DNA from: Bugulina stolonifera
Taxonomy: Eukaryota > Bryozoa > Gymnolaemata > Cheilostomatida > Bugulidae
Direction of reading: 5' to 3'
DNA: 64,000 nucleotides
Assembly (NCBI GenBank): GCA_935421135.1
Contig: OW285191.1
Coordinates: forward strand, 20,042,700 to 20,106,699
Position 1 is the first letter of the stretch. Each line of letters begins with the position of its first letter. Positions 42,801 to 54,100 of this stretch are shown here, one piece after another. A program made the translations under genes and the position numbers. The notes beneath the pieces were generated by a model, which did no database searches, was not told where the DNA came from, and saw nothing but the letters and a program-made list of their open reading frames with translations.

Positions 42801-45800
42801 CCAAGTTTAACCACAAATATATGACATTTTAGACATTGACAAAAACCCAGGGGAGATAAATCTAAATTTCAAGAACATTTCTATACGCGGAGGGACAACT
42901 CTTAAATGTGGTACTAATTTCAATGCATGCACAGTCCATGTACTGTATGTGTACCTAATGACTAATAGGTAATAAATGTATACAATACAGTCATGTAAAT
43001 AAATAGCTGTGCTAGCTTGAATTGCATTATTAATATTTGAGTAATCACACACCTTCAGAGAGGTGGTGGGAGTCTTTAACCCACAACCCTCGCCCAGCAA
43101 TCCAGCCAGGTAGGAGGGAATTATTATTATTATTCTATTTTCTCAAATTTTAAACAAGTATTTTTAATCTACTTCAGTACATATTGTAGAAGCTTTTTTA
43201 AAAATCTATATGTGGCCTCCAGCTTATAGTTGACACAGAAAATCATGAGTTTGGGGTTGGGATACTAGTTCCAAAAAGGGACTTCCCAAAATTATTGAAG
43301 CATCCACCAACCCAAATAATTATTAAATAATGCAGCCCTTTTCTTCATTAAAATGTAGGCCATTACAGCAATGTGGAGGGGATAGATGTAGGAAGGTTTT
43401 GTACTGGTACCATTTACATTGGTGCTTTTAGAAAAGGAAGCACAGCATATGGGAATGGCCACACCCATCCCAGTGTTTAGATTTTCAGTTGCCTATTATT
43501 AGTTCTAGTTTCTCTGATATATAGTCTACGATACTGTATATATGAGTACCTATGAGCATATATGTTACAGTTCGACATACACTCACCTGGCTTCTTATCA
43601 TGGCAGAGTCTGATGAACTTCTGGGTTATATGCCCTAGCATGTGATGTAGGTGCTGTGTAGTACAGTGAGTAAAACTATCCACACTGACTGTATCCTCTA
43701 GTACATCCACATCCCTGGGCATAGTAGCACTGGCTAGTACAATCTGTATTCCTAAGATACCAGACGGTTTTGCCTGTGTGAATATATAGTAAAGCATTGT
43801 AATGTGCATACTACATATAACTATTATTTTACCAAGAGTTGCCAACAAATAGTTGACTAAAGAGTTTGACTGTACTAAAGGTACATACAGAGAGGTGTCT
43901 ACGGAGTTTGACTGTACTAAAGGTACATACAGAGAGCTGTCTGAGGAGTTTGACTGTCATCTGGTTGAAGCTGCTGTCCATCAGAGTGTCCGCTTCATCT
44001 ATCACCACATGGTTGACAAGGGTGGGAATTATGGCCTCGGATCTGAGTGCTATGTTCAAGCTACCAGGGGTGGTTACCAACAGGTCTACATCTCTTGCTT
44101 TGGATCTCAGACTACGGATTAGCCTCTGAAGATAACATAAAGATAACAATTAGTGTCTTTGGGACCTAAATTTCAGACCTAGGTCAATTTGAGAAAAATA
44201 TTTTCCGGCACACATCTGTCACAGGGTCGCAAACACACTGGCCTGGGCCAAAAGCAAAATCCTCTTTTTCGCGTGAAGAAGTCAGTGTGCCGACGAATTA
44301 GAGATGGTTTCGCCCGGCCAAGCAAAATCCCAGGCCAATAGCCCTTCTGGCCTAGGTCGGACGGCCATCTTGGGATTTTTGTTTGCTACCCTGGTCTGTC
44401 CAAGAGGTCGCGAAGACACTAAGTATGTGCTAGTACTGTACTACTCTAACTGTTACTAGTACTGTACTACTCCAACTGTTACTAGTACTGTACTACTCCA
44501 ACTGTTACTAGTACTGTACTGTTACTCACTTGTAGATGGGGTGTTCCACTCAGGTTTAACACATTGAGGTCGAGAAATGAGCAGAACTGCTCAGCTACTG
44601 CCTGTAACATCACATATATACATGATATGATATAATAATACAATGTATGCACACTGTATGAGAGGTGTCCAATGAGTTTTTAGAGCCATAGAATAACTGC
44701 AGGGTAGCACTTGGTAATGTATATGACCTTCTATATGGCCTTGAATCTCCTGTGACCTTCAAACTGTTTCACTAACTTCTAAATAATGTCAACTTCTCCG
44801 ATTTTGAAAAATAATATAAAATATAACATGTAGATATAGAAAATATGGAGAATGCTCCCTATAAGAACACCATTTCCTGCCTTCCATTGTCATGTCTATA
44901 TAGCAGTGTGGACAAGAGCATTGTCACGATTCAAACTCCATGAACTAATTTTTGACATCTTGTGCACTGCAGATTCTTTCAACATTTGGTTATTATACGC
45001 CTCTGTCACTAAGACTTGCTTACTCTTCCATATTGTTGTTGTTATAACAGTGTCTTCCAATGTTTGTTGAAACATTTCCACAGCTTCCTCTGAATCATTG
45101 ACCGTCTTACCAATGATGTAGTGAATGACTATCTCTCCATCAACAGAAAATTCAACCATCTTTGAAAAAATAGTCAAGTGGTTTGAAACACACTCTCTAG
45201 ACATAGGGCAGACAGCTACCACATGTACTCCCTAGACATGGGGCAGATAGCTACCAAAATATATTTCAAAAATTACAGCCAGGTTTTAAACTGGAAACTA
45301 ATTCCTGAAATACCCTCATATATGACACTAACACAGTTATGGTGTTATAGTGATGGTAGGGTTGATAACTCACCGTTACTTGTTCAGTTAACTCTTTTGA
45401 AGGAAGAAGTATAATAGCCCTGGGACATGTGCTACTTAGACCAGCAGGTTTCATCACTGATCTGTATGTGTATAGTCTCTGTAGTATTGGCAGTAGGTAA
45501 GCTAAAGTCTTACCACACCCTGTCTCAGCTGCACATATCACATTAGACAGGTTCAGTATATGTGGGATTGCCTCCACCTGCACATGTATGATATTATATA
45601 TTACAACACTAACCTGCATAATGATATTATATATATTACAATACTAACCTGTATATGATGTGATATATTACAATACTAACCAGTATATGATATTATATAT
45701 TACAACACTAACCTGTATAATGACATTATATATTACAACACAAACCTGTATATGACTCGGGTGGATCAACCGCTGAGACCGGAGGGCATTGCTCAGCAAA

Positions 45801-46747
45801 TCTTTTATCCCGAGGTCAGTGAAATTAGTTGATTTGTCAAGATGATCTTTCTACAAAACTATTGACCATTAGAATGACCTGTCAGTGACCATTAGAATGA
45901 CCTGTTAGTGACCATTAGAATGACCTGTTAGTGACCATTAGAATGACCTGTTAGTGACCATTAGAATGACCTGTCAGTGACCATTAGAATGACTTGTTAG
46001 TGACCATTAGAATGACCTGTTAGTGACCATTAGAATGACCTGTCAGTGACCATTGGAATGACATAGTATTAGCATATTATTACCTTGGAGTGTGTGTTAA
46101 TAGTGAAGTAATCTCCTTTAGATTTGTAATGTAACCAGCCACCAGATGCCAGAAACCGAAGTGGAATCGGCTCAGACGGTCTCTCCACATATACATTATC
46201 TGTAGAATAGACTCACACATATACATATACATTATCTGTAGAATAGACTCACACATATACATATACATGTACATTATCTGTAGAAAAGACTCATACATAT
46301 ACATATACATTATCTGTAGAATAGACTCATACATATACATAGACATTATCTGTAGAATAGACTCATACACATACATATACATTATCTGTAGAATAGGCTC
46401 ACACATATACATATACATTATCTGTAGAAAAGGCTCATACATAATGTGAGGCGGGTGACCTATAGAAGATGATCGCTGTGGTATTACTGTCAGTGTATAC
46501 ATAAAATAAGTAGACTGTGTACAATCTACAATAGGCTAATCTTACCTCTGTAGTGATTAAGTTCTTTGCGCTTACAGGAAATAATGAGAGTCGAGTCAGT
46601 AGCACGCGTGTTTATAACACTTTCAGCTTTACGTCTGATTCTCTCTCTTTCTTTCCTCACAATCCTTTGAGGGACAGTGATGACTGGCAGTGGCCATTTA
46701 GACCTGGCTAGTGTGTGCCTACACCTCTGTAGTAGAATGATATACAT
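39812..46747 (-). CDS. DDX28: Mitochondrial DEAD-box RNA helicase DDX28, 11 exons, 524 aa
   Basis: Exons on the minus strand: 46747-46546, 46199-46084, 45850-45746, 45577-45374, 44601-44530, 44125-43931, 43773-43587, 41608-41463, 41074-40982, 40657-40505, 39913-39812 (TAG). All junctions are GT-AG with matching phases. DDX28 helps assemble the mitochondrial large ribosomal subunit. Motifs: I AAETGCGKT (157-165), Ia PSKEL, Ib TPGS (252-255), II DEAD (276-279), III SAT (313-315), V SDLASRGLD (429-437), VI HRAGRVGR (458-465). Outside the core, WPLPVITVPQ near the start and CKRKELNHYRG match DDX28 (PLPVVRIP, ARRPELN) rather than other DEAD-box proteins. The first ATG gives MYIILLQRCRHTLARSK, a plausible mitochondrial presequence. 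The C-terminus is strongly basic (KKQVHRKKEMRTRR). Human DDX28 has 540 aa and a single exon; here it is split into eleven. Confidence 0.94.
41765..41905. repeat. ~39-bp tandem repeat, ~3.5 copies, DDX28 intron 7
   Basis: The unit is taactccaactggcagattat followed by atagtgtaggtgagaga. Confidence 0.85.
42238..42365. repeat. Dispersed repeat, copy A (DDX28 intron 7)
   Basis: cacaggggttgtgaacacat plus gggctttggccaaaaacaca, then gtgtgcca and tagtttcctc, aligns along 120 bp with copy B at 44218-44340. The family is unknown to me. Confidence 0.6.
43845..43995 (-). repeat. 42-bp tandem repeat copying the DDX28 exon 6 donor in frame
   Basis: On the minus strand the end of exon 6 (acagtcaaactcctcagaca plus gctctct, then donor GTATGT) recurs exactly 42 nt downstream with its donor, and a third, partial copy follows. 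42 nt is 14 codons and the frame stays open. Confidence 0.88.
44218..44400. repeat. Dispersed repeat, copy B (DDX28 intron 5)
   Basis: It starts gtcacagggtcgcaaacaca plus ctggcctgggccaaaagc and matches copy A at 42238. It ends with a diverged direct repeat of its own start (ctgtccaagaggtcgcgaag). Its GC content is above the surroundings. Confidence 0.6.
44410..44525. repeat. ~27-bp tandem repeat next to DDX28 exon 5
   Basis: About four copies of actgtactactccaactgtt plus actagt. Confidence 0.85.
44660..45222 (-). pseudogene. Degenerate mariner-type transposase in DDX28 intron 4
   Basis: On the minus strand, frame-broken protein matches the mariner DDD/D order: MVEFSVDGEIVIHYIIGKTV (compare FFD..G.VHHEFLP.G.TVN), then KESAVHKMSKISSWSLNRDN plus ALVHTAI (compare REAVRRKRPEL..FLHHDNAPAHTA), then after a break HSPYFL (HSPYSPDLAP) and near 44690 a tail like ALKTHWTPLI (W..RWDKCI). 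The central segment is partly duplicated, and stops and frameshifts show it is dead. Terminal inverted repeats were not found. Confidence 0.6.
45578..45755 (-). repeat. DDX28 intron 3: five tandem 32-36-nt units, each donor-to-acceptor like
   Basis: Minus-strand units are 33, 32, 32, 35 and 36 nt and sum to the exact intron length, 168 nt. Each starts GTTTGT or GTTAGT and ends ACAG, ACTG, ACAG, GCAG, GCAG. The last bases of exon 3 (TCATATACAG) match the unit end. Confidence 0.92.
45870..46065. repeat. 23-bp minisatellite, ~8 copies, DDX28 intron 2
   Basis: The unit gaccattagaatgacctgtt plus agt varies only at cctgtt/cctgtc/cttgtt. It starts about 20 bp from exon 3. Confidence 0.92.
46188..46450 (-). 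repeat. ~33-bp minisatellite copying the DDX28 exon 2 acceptor
   Basis: About seven copies, on the minus strand, of ctattctacagataatgtat plus atgtatatgtgtgagt. The real acceptor (CTACAG at 46205-46200, then ATAATGTATATG in exon 2) is the last copy. Confidence 0.9.
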
Positions 46748-46768
46748 GTATTATTACACCTCTCTAGT

Positions 46769-46931
46769 AGTAATACAAGACGCATTTTTTCTTTTGATTT
46801 ATTTCCTAATATTTCAATGCTCATCCGAGCATCATCATCAGTGGATCTTTTTTATCCTCTGATGATGATGCTCGGAAGAGCGTTAAAATATTAGGAAATA
46901 AATCAAAAGTAAATCTGCGTCTTGTATTACT
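46769..46931. mobile_element. Fold-back (MITE-like) element, ~163 bp
   Basis: Inverted arms agtaatacaagacgca (46769) and tgcgtcttgtattact (ending 46931) continue inward through cttttgatttatttcctaat / attaggaaataaatcaaaag and agcatcatcatcag / ctgatgatgatgct, so nearly the whole element can fold on itself. No coding capacity. Confidence 0.85.
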
Positions 46932-48429
46932 ATTTATAATAAAACTACTAGCTCAGACTAACATTTTTCAACCTCTCTAGTAGATATACATGTACATATA
47001 TTAGGCTACTACACCTCTGCAGTAGATACATACATGTAGGCTACATGTATATATATGTATTATATATACATGTATAGGCTATGCATTAGTGCGCCTCTGC
47101 ACTTCACTTATTATTTTCATGCTTATAGACTGTACTTACATTAAATATTGTCTGAATTCTCCCAATGCTATCCATCCTTAGACCAGTCTCTGTATTATTT
47201 TGCACAATTAGACTTGCTTTATTTCTCAAATGTCAAGGCCAATCATCACGATATCATGTCTACAAGTGATAACATAAACATGGAGTTCTCTAGCCAGAGG
47301 TTGACCTTGAGTTATTAGGCTATTTGTAGCTACAAACTGAAACTATATAATTATCAATCATACATGTAATTAGACAAACGGACATAGGATAGCCGTAACG
47401 ATTATTGTTTTATTATACCATGAGATGAACGTTAGAACCTTCTATTATCACATATTAGATATTCATGTTGTGCAAGTCAAGTTGAGTGCCTCGGTAATAA
47501 CAGTGTGCCCACACTGAGCAACTAGGACGCATTTTAGAGAAACAATTGCCAGTTGGACTCATGGAATGGACGCATATGACACATTTTGTGGAAGCTGGAC
47601 TGATTTATTTGCTACAGCAAGCTGTGCTTTTAATCCAAACAATAGATAGCCTATTTGACATTCTTTACATTTCTAGGGAGTTGTCATCTTTTATGTCCCA
47701 AACTTTTTAGTGGACTTCATTCTGCTAAAATCCCTAAATGTATGAAAGTTGGTCTCACAATCTAATAGAATACAACATGTAGACAGAAAGTCAGGTTCCA
47801 TTTAATCAATCTAATCAAATTAGGCCTGGTAGTTCACCTAAAGCTAAGTGATGAAAATATAATGATTTATGATGATAGATCCTACTATTTACTATTTAAA
47901 AAATCTATGCAATTTCACTCAATTTGATACAAGAGTACAGAAAATCTTTTACCATGCAATTTGTACAGTCATTATCCAGCAACTATCCTGAAGAACTTTC
48001 CTTAAACATGCTCGACTCACTTTTAATTTTGGTAAAATTTGGTTGGTCACCCGGAGTGTGTTACCGTGGACAAGTCGATACTACAGCTAAATTAGTATAA
48101 AAAATAATTTATAATTCTAAGTGACCTAAAATGAGTCTGCATTTGGGTGGGGGTCTGGGGTGAGAATTGCAGCAATGAGATGAAAATTAAATTAGAGAGT
48201 CAGAACCTCTTGCTGAAAGGATGATGATGATAGCGACATGAGTGTTACCATAAAACAGCGGAGGCTATCGAAATAGGCTGGAAATAGACCGTTCTACTAA
48301 GCAGAATACTATTTCTAACTTTCACGGATTTCAACTGCCTCCCACAGTTTATGACAATTCTAGGCGCTAAGCTCACAAGGTTCTCGGCCTATTTTGTGCT
48401 AGTCCATTAGAAAGTCGCTCGCAGGGACT

Positions 48430-48650
48430 GTTGTCTGAGATTTTATGGTACAAACCCATAGAGTTTCAGTTTGGAATACCAAACTCTATGTACAAACCTC
48501 AGAGTAAATAATACCTCTATGGATACAAACCATAGAGTTATCTAAGGAGTTTGGTATTCCTAGAGGCGGTACTTCGGGCTCTTGTTATACGAATACCAAA
48601 CTCTATGGTGCAAACCATTACCATAGAGATAATTCTATGGTACTACTAGT
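48430..48650. repeat. Cluster of inverted ggaataccaaactctatg motifs
   Basis: ggaataccaaactctatg, gagtttggtattcc and gaataccaaactctatggt alternate in orientation with repeated atggtacaaacc(c)atagag, so several alternative hairpins are possible. Confidence 0.7.
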
Positions 48651-50499
48651 CTACAAACAATTACAATAACAATTCTTCAAAATCATCGAAGCAACCACAG
48701 AGTTAGATCACCATGACTATTGAAGCATGAGGCAACTTTACGTTCAAAGTGAAGACTAGACTGGTCATAGTTAGTGACAAACGAGTGTGGCAATTTTTAT
48801 TTTGAAAAAACACAAGGCTACTAGTTTAGTTAGTAAAAAAACTAAAAATAAATATTGAAATATTTCTCTAGTCTATGGATATTAATATTTACTAATAGAA
48901 TATCAATATAGTTTATATTGATTATCATTTTATATTATTTATAATTATAATGGTCCAAAGAATGGCTGTTTAAGGAAAGAATGACAATAACAGAATATCA
49001 ATATGAATGTGACATTTTCATTGTCTGTGTTCTGACAGAATTTAGAAAGCCATTTTCATTTTTTATGGGCATTTTATTATCATTATTGATTATGTAGTTC
49101 AATTGTATTTCAATTAACCTACATGATTGAAATTTCAATAAACAATTTAAATTGGTAAATAAAATTCAGATGAAAAAGCTTAGAATAAAATAAATTGGAA
49201 ATGACATGTTGGTGATGATAAAAATAAAATGATATAGAAAATTTTCATTGGAAATAATATATTAATATCACATAAAATAAAAAATGCCTCAGGCACTTAG
49301 CATTTCCTCAGACAATGCCATATCAACCTTTTTCTCAACTCAACAAGCACCCCTCTGTACTTCTTCTGAAGCATACGTAGACAGATCATAGGTTCACCTC
49401 ACTGAAAACCATTAAATATCACAATGACAATCTTAAACCACTACTGTCACACCATTCAATATTTTCAAATAATCTTGCTCATCCTTTTTCAGTAAGATTG
49501 ATGTGTTGCTTGTCTTTGGTAACCTAGCAGCTGCCAAGAAAACCCTATTTTAATATTGGCTGATTTCACCTTCAATCAGCCTATGCTGGGAATTTTGGAA
49601 GCACTCAAGCAGTTAATATAAAACTGTGCTACAGAGATAGCCATAGGACTTGCAATGCATTGCATTGTTTTTTGTGGGCATGACTCTAACTTACTTATTC
49701 ATCACTGTGCACAAGAGTTATTTATGGAATGACAGTTAGTGTTGGCTCAATAAGATTACTGGGCTATTTGATGTTAGTAGCTTACGTATGTACATAAGTA
49801 ACAAGTATAGACTTAGAACAGGCATAGCCATAGGAACTTAACAGGTCTCAATGCTGAATGGAGGTCATAATAGCCAATATTCAAATGAGTTTATCTTGGC
49901 TGCCACTAGGTTTACAAAGACAAACAGCACATCAATCTTCATGAAATAAGATGACCAGTATTCTTTGCAAATATTGAATGGTGAGACAGTAGTGGTTTAA
50001 ATAATCATAAAATAGTCTAAATTAGGTAGGTTCTCGGCTCAAGCTGCTCAAAGAGGAGAACCTACCTCTGCTTTGTTTATAGACAGCTCAAACCATGTTT
50101 TTTAAAGTTACTAAACCTATCAGATAAATTCTATCTGATTGGATAGAGGTTAAAATCAGAAGTTCAAAACTGCTGTTATCTTTTCTGCAGTTTACATGTA
50201 AGTGGTAATATAGCCTAAGCAACCACAGCTTTGTCAGACATGTAAGTGGTACTATAAGCAACCACAGCTTTGTCAGCTGGATCCTAGGCTCAGGACAGAC
50301 AGAAAGCAACAGAGTTTCTATCCATGGAAACTCCTCATTGGAATTAACAGTCACTTCGGTATTATTGTCAGGGTCGGCACTCACAAGACCACTATTCCCA
50401 ATAGTATTAATTAATTCACTAAATTATGTTCTTCTTGTTTCATCTTAGTTATAATTATTATTATACAAACGTTTAGAAAGGCGATTCGGGAGTTCTACC

Positions 50500-50690
50500 T
50501 ATGGGGAAGGTAGAGAGGGGGAGGTAGAGGGGGTAGGTAGGTGGGACAGTAGGGGGGGACGGTAGAGGGAGAAGGTAGAGGGGGGAGGTAGAGGGGGGAG
50601 GTAGGTGGGACAGTAGGGGGGACGGTAGAGGGAGAAGGTAGAGGGGGACGGTAGGTGGGACAGAAGGGGGGACGGTAGAGGGGGCACGGG
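50500..50690. repeat. G-rich, purine-biased minisatellite
   Basis: Irregular repeats of gggggaggtagagggggta and ggtgggacagtaggggggac. One strand is nearly all purine with G-runs, which could favour G-quadruplex or triplex structure. Confidence 0.85.
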
Positions 50691-51110
50691 CTGGCAGTGT
50701 TATAATAGTGGAGTGCTAATAGGCTATTACAACACTAGACTAGACTAGATGACTGTTTTATAACCCCAATGTCCAACGCTATAAAAGATGAAATAGTGGA
50801 TTGCCATTTGCCAACTGTCTGTATGCTAAATGGAGATCAACAAGCTGACATTTCCTGTTAGAATACAGAATTTGGCTGTGGAGCACTTGGACCACTTTCA
50901 CAGGAACTCTAAATAATGTCTGTTAGCCGTAGTCACCAGCTATAAGCTATAAAGTGAAGTCATATGTTTTTACTCGTGTTCATTAGTCATCATGAGAAAC
51001 TGTAAATTGATTGAACAAACAGACAGACCTGGTTCTGTATATTAATCTATTATTTTATAGGAACTGAAGGAAGACTGACTTAGATAGGGGTACCAGTAAA
51101 AAGCAATAAC

Positions 51111-54100
51111 ATGGTTTGTGACAAATGTAAGTACTTCTATATGGTAACAAATGTAAGTAACACTATATAGTAACAAATGTAAGTAACACTATATAGTAAC
51201 AAATGTAAGTAGCACTATAATATAGTAACAAATGGCCCATGTTGGCCATTATACCCTGAAGTACTTTTATACTGGATAGTTTATCTTACAGGTCAAGCTA
51301 AACTTGGGAAAGTCATAACCCCAGATCCATGGAAGTCTGGAGCTAGAAACACTACTGGTATGTATTTCTACACCATTATGTAATGTATTATTGCATCATA
51401 CAGTGCATTACTACCTTGTATAGTGTATTACTGCCTTGTATCGTGTATTACTGCACTGTATTATGTGCATTACTACCTTGTATAGTGTATTACTGCCTTG
51501 TATCGTGTATTACTGCACTGTATGATGTGCATTACTACCTTGTATAGTGTATTACTGCCTTGTATCGTGTATTACTGCCTTGTATCGTGTATTACTGCAC
51601 TGTATGATGTGTATTGCTGCACCGTATGATGTGTATTACTGCACTGTATGATGTATTGTCCATTTTAAGTAGGAGTTGTTTACCCTCTTTCATACAACTA
51701 CATTGTACATTATATTAGAGGGAGGGGGTAGAGTTGTTGGAGAGAACAAGGCTATGACATCAAAGAAGAACAGGTTCAACCCCTACCAGAAAGGTTTTGA
51801 GAAATGTAGAATCTGTAAGACTTCAGTTCATCAAGTTGGATCTCACTACTGTCAAAGCTGTGCTTACAAGAAAGGTATAGTTCATATCTTACTCTCTGTA
51901 TATAATATAACAGTAACAACTGTTCAACCCACACTTTCTGTGTGCCCTTGTGTTTAGGGTTGTCTCCTCTCATATGTATAGGGTATTATTATGATGTTCA
52001 TATGTATAAGATATTTACATTAATAACACAACAACAGCAAGTAACTAGTCAAATGCAGCATCAGCTTCCTTCCTTCCGTGAAATGATTGACCACTTGAAG
52101 ATAGCAGTCTGTTACCCTTCAGTTAATTAACTCTCACAAGCCCAGGGCATAATAACAACAAACACTGGGCATGAGAACACAATTACTACAGCAAATATAT
52201 TCGTAGATATATATACAGTAATAACATACAGTCTATTTACTTTGTATTAAAGATGTAGTTCTCAAGGGAGACAACACCCACAACATGTAACATAACTTAG
52301 TAATGATTAATGGTATATATATGTTACAATAACTTCTAGTCACTGATATATGTGTAATACAGCATATAACACAGCATATATATATATAACCATTGTATAT
52401 CCACAGTTTCATAAGTCAAAGGTATTTCATCTCATTAATGGTCTATTAATATACAATAGCATTTTATGTATCACCCTACTATTCTATTATAATATCAATA
52501 GTATTATTTATAGCTCTAAATCTTTATAGCTCTACATCTAATAACACCAATCAGGCGTTTTGAGCAGGGGTGCCCCATTGTTTTTGGCAGGGGGTCAAAC
52601 AGGTGACTGGGCCCCAGGCTTAGGGCAAGGTATTAGTACATAAATTCGTACATGTTTATAGCTATGTATTTACATGTGTTTTGATGCTAAACATGCATGA
52701 AATGTAATCAAATGTGACGTGAATGTAGCATAGATACAAGGCATCAGTGTCAACATAATATGCTGATAATTACACATTACTGGACAACATTATAACTAAT
52801 AATAAAGAAACAGAGTATTGCCAAATGTTACAAACCTTACAAATACACCGGTGATCTACACCTAGTATATTACTAACCTTACAAATACACCAATGATCTA
52901 CACCTAGTATATTACATACTAACCTTACAAATACACCAGTGATCTACACCTAGTATATTACTAACCTTACAAATACACCAGTGATCTACACCTAGTATAT
53001 TACATACCTTACAAATACACCAATGATCTACACCTAGTATATTACTAACCTTACAAATACACCAGTGATCTACACCTAGGATATTATTCATAGTAACTAC
53101 GTGTATATTATTCATTCACATTGACTTGGTATCTGTTTGGGACATAAAATATTTTAGATTCATAACAAATAATATCTTGTGTATAATAGCCATGTAGTGT
53201 CATACAGCTACACATGACAACAGGTACATGTATATATATAACACTCATTTAATGAGTTTTATATTGAACTAGGAACTGATTCATACAGTCACTGCTAACA
53301 GTTGACTACACTAACACATGTACAATACAACTGATACTACACTATAACACATGTACAATACAAATGATACTACACTAACACATGTACAATACAACTGATA
53401 CTACACTAGCACATGTACAATACAACTGATACTACACTAGCACATGTACAATATACAACTGATACTACACTAAAACATGTACAATATACAACTGATACTA
53501 CACTAGCACATGTACAATATACAACTGATACTACACTAACACATGTACAATATACAAATGATACTACACTAACACATGTACAATACAACTGATACTACAC
53601 TATAACACATGTACAATACAAATGATACTACACTAACACATGTACAGTACAACTGATACTACACTATAACACATGTACAATACAACTGATACTACACTAG
53701 CACATGTACAATATACAACTGATACTACACTATAACACATGTACAATACAAATGATACTACACTAACACATGTACAGTACAACTGATACTACACTATAAC
53801 ACATGTACAATACAACTGATACTACACTATAACACATGTACAATACAAATGATACTACACTAACACATGTACAATACAACTGATACTACACTATAACACA
53901 TGTACAATACAACTGATACTACACTAGCACATGTACAATATACAACTGATACTACACTAACACATGTACAATATACAACTGATACTACACTAACACATGT
54001 ACAATATACAACTGATACTACACTAACACATGTACAATATACAACTGATACTACACTAACACATGTACAATATACAACTGATACTACACTAACACATGTA

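Larger units (their letters stand above)
46748..51110. other. Intergenic region between divergent DDX28 and CRIPT
   Basis: It contains a fold-back element (46769-46931), a palindrome cluster (48430-48650) and a purine-rich minisatellite (50500-50690). A 98-codon minus-strand frame (50088-50384) shows no family resemblance and includes a short internal duplication (TKLWLL), so I do not call it a gene. 48800-49300 is very AT-rich. Confidence 0.5.

Noticed and set aside
50088..50384. 98-codon minus-strand frame upstream of CRIPT
   Set aside because: Contains an internal DNA duplication (aagcaaccacagctttgtca twice) and no known domain.
51942..52130. Possible exon with QQQQVTSQMQHQLPSFREMI-like sequence in CRIPT intron 3
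   Set aside because: Composition looks protein-like, but it joins CRIPT exon 3 only with a stop, and no partner exons or family were recognised.
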